Positions 15,508-22,835 of a stretch of 64,000 bases of DNA are shown here, one piece after another. This DNA comes from Helicobacter sp. 11S02596-1. GTDB lineage: Bacteria > Campylobacterota > Campylobacteria > Campylobacterales > Helicobacteraceae. The first letter of the stretch is position 1, and each line of letters starts with the position of its first letter. The translations under genes and the position numbers were made by a program. The notes under the pieces were generated by a model that was given only the letters and a program-made list of their open reading frames with translations, searched no databases and was not told the DNA's origin. The stretch lies in assembly GCF_002272825.1 (NCBI RefSeq), contig NZ_MLAM01000001.1, positions 232,749 through 296,748 on the forward strand, given 5' to 3'.

Positions 15508-16384
15508 CATTACCATCTTGCATCATTCTCAAAATTCTGGATTATTCCAAGCCAGAAAGACAGGGGTAGAAAATGCGAGGGGGGATTATTGTATGTCTTG
15601 TGATGGCGATGACTTCTTAGACCTTGAGGCTTGCCAAATCGCTTATGAAGCCATCATCAAAACCAATGTCGATATATTTGCCTTGCAGTTACAGCATTTC
15701 CCAAAGACCCTTAAGCGTATCCCCCCGCATATTTATCAGGGCTTATGGACAGGTGATAGTATGCGTAAAATCTTCTCCAAAGGCAGAGACGCACAGAGTT
15801 TATGCAATAAAATCATCGCCACCCCATTATTGCAAAGCGCCTATGAAGCACTCCATTTTGTCAAGAAACCCCTTTTATTTTGTGAAGATGGCTTGGTGCT
15901 TTTAGTAGCAAGTTTTTTTGCCAAAAGCTACTTTGGACAAAATAAAGTTATTTATTATTATTGCAACAACGAACAATCAATGACCCGCCAAAACTCCCCA
16001 GAAATCCTCAAGAAAAAATACGACAATCTTGAATATATCCTTGAAATCCTGCAACATTTAAAAAAATCTTTCCCGCAATATAGCAGTTTCATTGAAGATT
16101 ATGGCAAAAAGATTGCAAGCGCATTGATTTTAGAAGCACGGCTCTTTGGAAGAGAAGCCTTTCTCCAAGGCTATAAAATCCTAAAAAAACACCATTTCAC
16201 CAAAAAACCTCTCTGGGATGATAGCTATATCCAAGCAGTCGGGCTGTCTTTGCGTTATCATTTTAGGTGGCAAAACCTTGCAAGGCTCATCGCCTGCATT
16301 TTGGGTCTCAAAAAACTAGCCACCCTCATCAAGCAAGCTAATGCAAAAAAACCCAATGGGGGGGGGGGGCAAGCCACAACCTAG
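15332..16384 (+). CDS. Family 2 glycosyltransferase with poly-G near the C-terminus
   Basis: A 350-aa GT2. The N-terminal ~58 residues (VSPKISIIIPVYN..DDCGSDDSIKIATEYAS) match the gene at 13723, but the next segment (ITILHHSQNSGLFQARKTGV) is its own. The metal site is YCMSCDGDDFLD. Its C-terminal third (ILKKHHFTKKP, DDSYIQAVGLSLRYHFRWQN) again matches the first paralogue, so the two genes are mosaics. Twelve G at 16358-16369 give the ending NGGGGQATT*. Eleven G would end six codons later, and ten G would read through ~55 codons to the TAA overlapping the next gene. The GTG start overlaps the upstream stop by 11 nt. Confidence 0.85.
   Translation: MSPKISIIIPVYNVAPFITRCLDSCIHQTLTDIEIIIVDDCGSDDSIKIATEYASKDNRITILHHSQNSGLFQARKTGVENARGDYCMSCDGDDFLDLEACQIAYEAIIKTNVDIFALQLQHFPKTLKRIPPHIYQGLWTGDSMRKIFSKGRDAQSLCNKIIATPLLQSAYEALHFVKKPLLFCEDGLVLLVASFFAKSYFGQNKVIYYYCNNEQSMTRQNSPEILKKKYDNLEYILEILQHLKKSFPQYSSFIEDYGKKIASALILEARLFGREAFLQGYKILKKHHFTKKPLWDDSYIQAVGLSLRYHFRWQNLARLIACILGLKKLATLIKQANAKKPNGGGGQATT
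16358..16369 (+). repeat. Poly-G tract (12 G) near the end of a GT2 gene
   Basis: The longest G run in the window. It changes only the last residues of the enzyme, but also decides whether ribosomes stop at 16384 or could run to the start of the next gene. Confidence 0.85.
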
Positions 16385-16558
16385 AAAGCCATAGACTACA
16401 AAACCCCAGACTAAAAAATCTAAAACACGCAAAAAACCCAAAAAACAAACCCCGCACACAGCCTACCAACAATCCAGCTTATCTGCCTGCCAACAATCCA
16501 ATTTTTTCCCCCGCTTATCTACCGGCTTATCTCCCCAATCTAGCGCAAGGACACGCCC

Positions 16559-17539
16559 GTGTCGCCTAAAATCTCTATCATTATCCCTGTATATAATGTC
16601 GCCCCTTTTATCATTCGTTGCCTAGATTCGTGTATCCACCAGACCCTAAAAGACATCGAGATCATCATCGTTGATGACTGCGGGAGCGATGATTCTATCC
16701 ATATCGCCAAAGACTATGCGAGCAAAGATAATCAAATAAAAATTATTTCCAACCCCCAAAATCTAGGCACATTTCACGCAAGAATCATAGGGGCAAATAA
16801 CGCCAGCGGGCTTTATTGTATGTTTGTTGATGGTGATGATTTTTTACACCCTGCCACCTGCGAATTATGCTTGCAAAAAGCACATATTTTTAAAAAACAT
16901 CAAAAAAAATTGCCCGATATTATCCATTTTGGTTTGGATTTTTTTCCCCCTAATTTCAAACGCAAAACCCCAAAAATTATCACAAAAGATTTGAAAAATG
17001 AAAATATTCTTAAAAATATTTTTCTTGATTGCCCTACGCCTCCTTGGAATGTATGTGGCAAACTTTACAAAACAGAGCTTGTGAATAAAGCTTCCAAAAA
17101 ACTCGATTTTGCAGATAAAAAAGTCTCTATGGCTGAAGATGCCCTGCAAAATTTTGTCATCACGCTTTTGGCAAAATCATCCACAGGGATCAAAAATAAG
17201 CTCTATTTTTATTACGAAAATACCACCTCCATCACCCGCCAATCCACCCCCCAAGCCCGCGACAAAAAAATCGCTGATATAGACACCATTATCCACTGGC
17301 TAGATATTTTAAGCTCTGATAAAGAATTAAACTCCCACCCGTATTTTTATCCTGCAAAATACAAAATGCAAGATATTTTGCGATCCGTTATTGTGCTTGA
17401 ACACCGCTACGATCAAACAAACACCATCATCCCCGCCTATTTAAAAGCGTGTTTGAAATCTCTTAAACACCATCACAAATGGCAAACTTATGCTAGAATC
17501 ATTATTTTTATCTTGAGTTTTTCAAAAATAAAACTTTAA
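16559..17539 (+). CDS. Family 2 glycosyltransferase (third tandem paralogue)
   Basis: A 326-aa GT2 beginning VSPKISIIIPVYNVAPF, with VDDCGSDDSIHIA and the metal site CMFVDGDDFLHPATCE. Its first ~100 codons are almost the same as those of the gene at 13723, including the ISNPQNLGTFHARIIGANNA stretch missing from the middle paralogue. After that it differs completely (DIIHFGLDFFPPNF, DCPTPPWNVCGKLYKTELV) and follows another GT2 subgroup. The GTG start follows the same AAGGACACGCCC leader as the other two copies. This suggests shuffling of a common catalytic head onto different acceptor-recognition tails. No homopolymeric tract lies at its end. Confidence 0.85.
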   Translation: MSPKISIIIPVYNVAPFIIRCLDSCIHQTLKDIEIIIVDDCGSDDSIHIAKDYASKDNQIKIISNPQNLGTFHARIIGANNASGLYCMFVDGDDFLHPATCELCLQKAHIFKKHQKKLPDIIHFGLDFFPPNFKRKTPKIITKDLKNENILKNIFLDCPTPPWNVCGKLYKTELVNKASKKLDFADKKVSMAEDALQNFVITLLAKSSTGIKNKLYFYYENTTSITRQSTPQARDKKIADIDTIIHWLDILSSDKELNSHPYFYPAKYKMQDILRSVIVLEHRYDQTNTIIPAYLKACLKSLKHHHKWQTYARIIIFILSFSKIKL

Positions 17540-17563
17540 AATCAAAACCTTAGAGGCAATCCC

Positions 17564-18775
17564 TTGAATAAACCGGTATTCGAGCTTTTAGGCAAAGCGG
17601 ATGAGAGCAACCCCGCTGCTATCAGCGCCCATCAAATAGAGCAATGGGAAAATCAAAAAATCCTCACCTATCTAGGCACAACCAATGATGTCAGAAGCCA
17701 TATCGCCCAAGCGAGCTGTATTGTTTTGCCAAGCTATCGTGAGGGCGTGCCACGCGTGCTTTTGGAAGCAATGGCAATGGCTAAACCCATCATCACCACC
17801 AATACACCCGGTTGCAAAGAGCTAGTTTTCAATCCCAAACCCCAAGGCGACATCCTCATCGGCGAAAATGGCATTTTATGCGAACCCAAAGACGCCTCCT
17901 CGCTCGAAAATGCCTGCAAGTATTTTTTGAGCCTCACAGACACGCAGCGGGCAAATATGGGCAATGCAGGGCGCCAATATGCCAAAACCTTTGACCTCGC
18001 CCACATTATCGGTATTTATAAAAGCAAGCTAACGGGGCATTGCGGGGCAGTTAGCTTTGTTTCTAATTCCTCCTTTGGGATGGTGAATTTTCGCCTCGAA
18101 GTCTTAAAATCTCTCCAGAATCTCGGCTTTACTATCCATATCATCGCCCCGCAAGATGAGTTCAGCGACAAACTCATCAATGAGGGATTTTTCTTCCACC
18201 CTATCACGCTTGATCCCAAAGGGCTAAACCCTGCTAAAGACCTCGCCACATTTTTTCAAATCAAAAAAATCCTCGCCTCCATCAAACCCACAATGAGTTT
18301 CCACTACACCATCAAGCCTGTGATCTACGCTTCGATTGCCTGTGCTAGCCTCAAAATCCCTACTATCAACATCATCACCGGGCTTGGCTATGTCTTTACC
18401 GATTCGACATCAAAAAACCTCAAAGAAACCCTAAAGAAAAAAATCCTAAAAATATGGGTATCAAAAATGTATCAAACAGCCCTCAAACACGCCCAAGAAG
18501 TCTGGTTCCTCAACCCCGATGACCAAACAGAATTTATCAATAGAAACATCATCACCCCATCAAAAGCCTTTTTGCTCAAAAGCGAGGGGGTCGATTTGGA
18601 GCATTTTTCACCTGATTTTTCACCTGATTTTTTGCCCCGTTCTGTTGTTGCACCCTCTGAAAAAACCATCTTTTTGCTGGTTGCTCGAATGCTTTGGGAC
18701 AAGGGCGTAGGCGAATTTGTAGAAGTTGCCCGCAAGCTTGCCTCCCCACATCTCCCCCCAAACGCACCAAGATAG
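17564..18775 (+). CDS. Circularly permuted GT4 glycosyltransferase (C-terminal half before N-terminal half)
   Basis: A 403-aa frame with its halves in reverse order. Residues ~1-155 are the donor-binding half of a PglA/WbpT-like GT4: LLGKADESNPAAIS, VRSHIAQASCIVLPSYREGVPRVLLEAMAMAKPIITT. Residues ~160-403 are the acceptor half of the same type: FVSNSSFGMVNFRLEVLKSL, GLGYVFTDST, FLNPDDQTEFINRN and LLVARMLWDKGVGEFVEVARKL, ending just where the donor half should begin. Together they make nearly one whole enzyme lacking only a short linker. The start (TTG 17564) has little upstream support. It probably remains from a tandem duplication that lost the first and last halves. Whether it folds is unknown; it may be a pseudogene. 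Confidence 0.75.
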   Translation: MNKPVFELLGKADESNPAAISAHQIEQWENQKILTYLGTTNDVRSHIAQASCIVLPSYREGVPRVLLEAMAMAKPIITTNTPGCKELVFNPKPQGDILIGENGILCEPKDASSLENACKYFLSLTDTQRANMGNAGRQYAKTFDLAHIIGIYKSKLTGHCGAVSFVSNSSFGMVNFRLEVLKSLQNLGFTIHIIAPQDEFSDKLINEGFFFHPITLDPKGLNPAKDLATFFQIKKILASIKPTMSFHYTIKPVIYASIACASLKIPTINIITGLGYVFTDSTSKNLKETLKKKILKIWVSKMYQTALKHAQEVWFLNPDDQTEFINRNIITPSKAFLLKSEGVDLEHFSPDFSPDFLPRSVVAPSEKTIFLLVARMLWDKGVGEFVEVARKLASPHLPPNAPR

Positions 18776-18777
18776 CG

Positions 18778-19938
18778 ATGATAAAAATCCTCACTATCTT
18801 GGGCGCAAGACCGCAATTCATCAAAGCAGCCTGCCTCAATCGAGCCTTTAAACACTACCCAAATATCACCGAAACCATCGCCCATACTGCCCAACACCAC
18901 GACAAAAACCTCAACACGATTTTTTTTGAAGAACTCCATCTCACCCCGCCTGCCTACCAACTCCCCCCGCCAATTGGTGGCAATCGATTGCAAACCATCG
19001 CAAGAATGCAAAATGCCCTAGAAACAATCCTACGCACCCACCAACCCGACGCTACGTTGGTGTATGGCGATACCAACTCCACACTCGCAGGCGCACTCGT
19101 CTCCCACCAGCTAAATATCCCCATTATCCACATCGAAGCGGGTTTGCGCTCCTACAACTTTGATATGCCCGAAGAAAAAAACCGCATTACCACCGACAAG
19201 CTAGCCACTTTGCTTTTTTGCCCCACCGAACTTGCCAAAAATAATCTCCTAAACGAGGGACTTACCGAATCAAAATGCCATATCATCGTTTCAGGCGATA
19301 TTATGAAAGACAATGCCCGCTATTACGCCCCCTACGCCAAAAAACCCCCTATCCCTATCAAACAAAATTTTGTCCTTGCGACCTTGCATAGAGCCCAAAA
19401 TACCGATGATCTCAAACGCTTGCACGTTATCTTGGAAGCGCTAGAAACCATCGGGGGCAAAACCCAAGTCATCTTCCCTATGCACCCCCGCACGGCGGGC
19501 AAATTTCGCAATGATGGGCCTGGCGATGGATTTGAAAATGCCAGCGAATTTGAAAATACAGATGGATTTGAAAATAAAAAACTCCAAAAAAGCCATTACA
19601 AACATATCACATTCGCCCCGCCTCTAAGCTACCTCCAAACCCTCTGGTTACTCCAGCACGCCCAAGCGGTGCTGACTGATAGCGGGGGATTGCAAAAAGA
19701 AGCGTATTTTTTTAACAAACCTTGTTTGATCTTGCGAGAAGAAAGCGAATACGAAGAGCTTATCAAGGCAGGCTGTGCGGTCCTAATGGGTGCTGATAAA
19801 GAAAAAATTATTGAAACTTTTGGTAATATGCGGGATTTATTTCATCCCCCTTTCCCGCCTCATTTGTATAGCCCACCAGAACCATACGTCGGGGATTCGG
19901 GGAATTTGATTGCAAAAAAAATCTTGGAGATATTATGA
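18778..19938 (+). CDS. WbpI-type UDP-N-acetylglucosamine(-3-acetamido uronic acid) 2-epimerase
   Basis: A 386-aa non-hydrolysing 2-epimerase: ILTILGARPQFIKAACLNRAF at the N-terminus, VYGDTNSTLAGAL, HIEAGLRSYNFDMPEEKNR, ATLHRAQNT and LTDSGGLQKEAYF. The GARPQFIKA form and PEEKNR are typical of the WbpI/WlbD branch, which inverts C2 of UDP-GlcNAc(3NAc)A to give UDP-ManNAc(3NAc)A. ATG 18778 is chosen because the longer frame upstream runs through the tail of the GT4 gene. It heads a tight operon with WbpB-, WbpD- and WbpE-like genes, which supports this substrate. An internal low-complexity insert (residues ~245-260, DGFENASEF..DGFEN) is unusual. Confidence 0.88.
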   Translation: MIKILTILGARPQFIKAACLNRAFKHYPNITETIAHTAQHHDKNLNTIFFEELHLTPPAYQLPPPIGGNRLQTIARMQNALETILRTHQPDATLVYGDTNSTLAGALVSHQLNIPIIHIEAGLRSYNFDMPEEKNRITTDKLATLLFCPTELAKNNLLNEGLTESKCHIIVSGDIMKDNARYYAPYAKKPPIPIKQNFVLATLHRAQNTDDLKRLHVILEALETIGGKTQVIFPMHPRTAGKFRNDGPGDGFENASEFENTDGFENKKLQKSHYKHITFAPPLSYLQTLWLLQHAQAVLTDSGGLQKEAYFFNKPCLILREESEYEELIKAGCAVLMGADKEKIIETFGNMRDLFHPPFPPHLYSPPEPYVGDSGNLIAKKILEIL

Positions 19939-20885
19939 AGACCTTTGGTATCATCGGCGTGGCTGGCTACATCGCCAAAAAACACCTTCAAGCCATCAAA
20001 GATACGCAAAACAGCCTTGTTTGTGCGCTGGATAAAAACGATTCGGTGGGTATTTTGGATAGTTATTTCCCAGAGGCGGATTTTTTTATTGAATTTGAAC
20101 GCTTCGATCGCCACATCAACAAGCTCAAACGCAAGCAACAAGGCTTGGATTTTATCAGCATTTGTTCGCCAAACTATCTGCACGACAGCCATATCCGTTT
20201 TGCCCTACACAACGGCGCAAATGCCATCTGTGAAAAACCTCTTGTCCTCAACCCCTGGAATATCGATAGCCTTTCTGACATCGAGGCAGAAAGTGGCAAA
20301 AAAGTCTATAATATCCTCCAGCTCCGCCTCCACCCCAGTATCCTCAAGCTCAAAGCAAAGGTCCAAAACGAACTCCAAAACAACCCTAATAAAGTCTATG
20401 ACATCACGCTGACCTATCTGACAAGTCGGGGAAAATGGTATTTTGTCTCCTGGAAAGGCGATGAGAGCAAAAGCGGGGGGATTGCGACAAATATCGGGGT
20501 GCATTTCTTTGATATGCTGTGTTTTATCTTTGGGACACCCAAAAAAAGCAGTGTCCATACCAGCAAACCCGATTGTATCGGGGGATACCTTGAGCTCAAA
20601 CACGCTAGGGTGCGGTGGTTTCTCTCTATCAACCCCGCACATATCCCCCCAAATATCACCGATAAAAAAACCTACCGCTCGATCATCATCGACAACGAAG
20701 AAATCGAATTTAGCGATGGTTTCACCGACTTGCATACCAAAAGCTATCAAGACATTTTAGATGGCAAGGGCTTTGGCTTAGAAGATGCCAGGATGTGTAT
20801 CCAGATTATTCACGATATTAGAAATACCCAACCCATCGGGCTTGTGGGCGATTATCACCCTTTGTGCCAAAAGGTGCTAGCGTGA
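19935..20885 (+). CDS. WbpB-type UDP-GlcNAcA 3-dehydrogenase (Gfo/Idh/MocA family)
   Basis: A 316-aa NAD-dependent oxidoreductase with IIGVAGYIAKKHLQAIKDT (nucleotide-binding loop and family signature) and NAICEKPLVLNPWNI (the EKP motif). WbpB oxidises C3 of UDP-N-acetylglucosaminuronic acid, and the adjacent aminotransferase then aminates the keto group. The start overlaps the epimerase stop by four nt (ATGA), and the stop overlaps the acetyltransferase start as GTGA. The identity rests on family motifs plus its position among WbpI-, WbpD-, WbpE- and WbpA-like genes. Confidence 0.87.
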   Translation: MKTFGIIGVAGYIAKKHLQAIKDTQNSLVCALDKNDSVGILDSYFPEADFFIEFERFDRHINKLKRKQQGLDFISICSPNYLHDSHIRFALHNGANAICEKPLVLNPWNIDSLSDIEAESGKKVYNILQLRLHPSILKLKAKVQNELQNNPNKVYDITLTYLTSRGKWYFVSWKGDESKSGGIATNIGVHFFDMLCFIFGTPKKSSVHTSKPDCIGGYLELKHARVRWFLSINPAHIPPNITDKKTYRSIIIDNEEIEFSDGFTDLHTKSYQDILDGKGFGLEDARMCIQIIHDIRNTQPIGLVGDYHPLCQKVLA

Positions 20886-21493
20886 AAAGCTGGCGTGATT
20901 CAAACAGCGTTATCCATCCCTCAAGCCTTATTCATCCTTCAAGCGTTATGGATAGCGATGTTTTGATCGGGCAAGATTGCAAGATTTGGCATTTTTGCCA
21001 TATTTTGAGCGGGACACGTATCGGGCAAAACTGCTCGTTTGGGCAAAATTGTGTCATCGGACCGAATGTCAAAATCGGCAATGGTTGCAAAGTCCAAAAT
21101 AATGTGAGCATTTATGAGGGCGTGGAATGCGAAGATGATGTATTTATCGGACCTTCGGTCGTTTTTACGAATGTGATTAACCCAAGGGCGTTTATCGTGC
21201 GAAAAAACGAATACAAAAAAACAACGCTGAAAAAAGGTTGCACTATTGGGGCAAATGCCACGATTGTTTGCGGGATAACCATCGGAGAATACGCCTTTGT
21301 AGGGGCTGGGGCGGTGGTGAGGGAAGCTGTCAAACCATTTGCATTAGTCGTAGGTATTCCCGCTAGGCAAATCGGCTGGGTGGATAAGGCAGGGAACAAG
21401 ATGATTTTTGATAGCCAAAATCGCGCGATCGATAGCTATGATGGCAGGGAATACGTGCTTGTTGGCGATGAGATAAGAGCTTATGAAAATTGA
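20882..21493 (+). CDS. WbpD-type UDP-2-acetamido-3-amino-glucuronate N-acetyltransferase
   Basis: A 203-aa left-handed beta-helix acyltransferase. Hexapeptide repeats run from IHPSSVMDSDVLIGQDC through FGQNCVIGPNVKIGNGCKVQNNVSIYEGV to GANATIVCGITIGEYAFVGAGAVV. WHFCHI near residue 40 and GIPARQIGW near residue 165 are typical of WbpD/WlbB. It acetylates the 3-amino group with acetyl-CoA. GTG 20882 is preferred to GTG 20864 because it forms a GTGA overlap with the upstream stop and has AAGG eight bases upstream. It overlaps the aminotransferase by 11 nt. Confidence 0.87.
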   Translation: MKSWRDSNSVIHPSSLIHPSSVMDSDVLIGQDCKIWHFCHILSGTRIGQNCSFGQNCVIGPNVKIGNGCKVQNNVSIYEGVECEDDVFIGPSVVFTNVINPRAFIVRKNEYKKTTLKKGCTIGANATIVCGITIGEYAFVGAGAVVREAVKPFALVVGIPARQIGWVDKAGNKMIFDSQNRAIDSYDGREYVLVGDEIRAYEN

Positions 21494-22586
21494 TTTTGCC
21501 AATCTAGCTAAAGCCCACGAGGAATATCAAAGCGAGATTGATGAAGCGATAAAAAGGGTGTTAGGGCGTGCTTGTTTTATTATGGGCGAAGAAGTGGCGT
21601 TATTTGAAGAAGAACTCAAGCATTTTATCGGCTCAAAGCACGCCATCACCTGTTCGAGCGGGACTTCTGCGATCTTGCTCGCACTGCTTGGAAGCGGGAT
21701 TGGCAGGGGTGATGAGGTCATCACGACACCATTTAGTTTCATCGCTGCAGCTGAAATGATAGCCCTCATCGGTGCAAAGCCCGTATTTGTCGATATTGAC
21801 CCCGATACATTCCACATTGACACCGCACAAATCCCAGCCCATATCACCCCAAAAACCAAAGCCATCATCCCTGTGAGCCTCTTTGGACTGCCTGCCGATA
21901 TGGAAACCATCAACGCCATCGCAAAAGCGCATAATCTCATTGTCATCGAAGATGGGGCGCAGAGCTTTGGGGCAACTAGCACAAACCAAGCCGGCGTTTG
22001 CAAAAAAAGCCCCCATCACAGCGGGCTTGGTGTCACGAGCTTTTTCCCTGCGAAGCCTTTGGGGTGCTATGGCGATGGCGGGGCGGTGTTTTGCGATGAT
22101 GACAGGCTAGCAGACAAAATCAGAGCCTTGCGAATCCACGGGCAAAGCAGGCGCTACCAACACGCACATATCGGTATTAATGCGAGGCTAGATAGCCTCC
22201 AAGCTGCGATTTTGAGAGTCAAACTCAAGCACTACCCCGCCCAAATCTCAAGACGCCAAAAAGTCGCCAAACTCTATGAAAAATACCTCGCAAATAAGCC
22301 CCTCGCCCGCCAAAAAATCCCAAAAAACACCCAAAGTGTGTATGCCCAATACGCCATCCTCTCCCCACACAGAGACAAGCTCGAAAAAAATCTCACCGCC
22401 CATCATATCCCCTATGCTATCCATTATCCCAAGCCCCTGCACCTGCAAGATTGTTTTGCGTATCTGGGCTATCAGGCGGGCGATTTTGAAGTTTGTGAGC
22501 GGGTCGCAAAACAAATCTTAAGCCTACCGATGAACCCGTATCTAAGCGAAGAAGAAATCGCGTTTATCTGTGAATGCGTAATTTAG
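21483..22586 (+). CDS. WbpE-type UDP-3-keto sugar aminotransferase (DegT/DnrJ/EryC1)
   Basis: A 367-aa PLP-dependent sugar aminotransferase: SGTSAILLALLGSGIGRGDEVI, FVDIDPDTFHID, IEDGAQSFGA and the Schiff-base lysine in SFFPAKPLGCYGDGG. RIHGQSRRYQH and INARLDSLQAA are the usual conserved elements after it. It places an amino group at C3 of the WbpB product using glutamate. The ATG overlaps the acetyltransferase stop. It is the last gene of the compact part of the operon; a short fragment and a repeat element separate it from the WbpA-like gene. Confidence 0.9.
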   Translation: MKIDFANLAKAHEEYQSEIDEAIKRVLGRACFIMGEEVALFEEELKHFIGSKHAITCSSGTSAILLALLGSGIGRGDEVITTPFSFIAAAEMIALIGAKPVFVDIDPDTFHIDTAQIPAHITPKTKAIIPVSLFGLPADMETINAIAKAHNLIVIEDGAQSFGATSTNQAGVCKKSPHHSGLGVTSFFPAKPLGCYGDGGAVFCDDDRLADKIRALRIHGQSRRYQHAHIGINARLDSLQAAILRVKLKHYPAQISRRQKVAKLYEKYLANKPLARQKIPKNTQSVYAQYAILSPHRDKLEKNLTAHHIPYAIHYPKPLHLQDCFAYLGYQAGDFEVCERVAKQILSLPMNPYLSEEEIAFICECVI

Positions 22587-22597
22587 AGGAACAAATA

Positions 22598-22747
22598 ATG
22601 ACCAAAACGATAGAATTTATTTCTAATAGACAAACGCAATTTGACTATGAAATGGTAACTTTAGGAGGAGGAGCGTTAAGCCAAAGCCAACTGCTTGGCT
22701 TTGGTAGCTCCGCACGGCGATTGCAATATGCGACAAAAGGAGCATAG
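22598..22747 (+). pseudogene. 49-codon open frame running into a repeat element (likely gene fragment)
   Basis: An ATG with a good Shine-Dalgarno (AGAGGAAC) 11 nt after the aminotransferase stop. The first 19 codons (MTKTIEFISNRQTQFDYEM) look like real coding sequence of a gene I cannot identify. From about 22655 the sequence becomes the intergenic hairpin repeat (CTTTAGGAGGAGGAGC..), which is translated by chance up to TAG 22745. The simplest reading is a gene whose remainder was replaced when the repeat arrived. Confidence 0.4.
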
Positions 22748-22822
22748 CAATACGCCTAAACCTTAATTACTCGCCCGAAGTGGTCTTCAGGTTCGCTCAA
22801 AGCGAACCGAATCAACATAATG
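22655..22822 (+). repeat. Modular hairpin repeat, copy A (between wbpE- and wbpA-like genes)
   Basis: Order: TTTAGGAGGAGGAGC, a hairpin (GCCAAAGCCA / TGGCTTTGG), AGCTCCGCACGGCGATTGC, a second GGAGC, CCTTAATTACTCGCCCGAAG, then GGTCTTCAG at 22782-22790 and a last hairpin (GGTTCGCT, CAA, AGCGAACC) before GAATCAACATAATG. GGAGC also pairs with GCTCC to close the first hairpin. The same linkers with different stems occur near 32.3 kb. Confidence 0.8.
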
Positions 22823-22835
22823 TTAAAGGAAAACA

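Noticed and set aside
18694..18777. Longer start for the WbpI-like epimerase
   Set aside because: The extra 28 codons are the GT4 tail read in another frame; the conserved N-terminus begins at ATG 18778.
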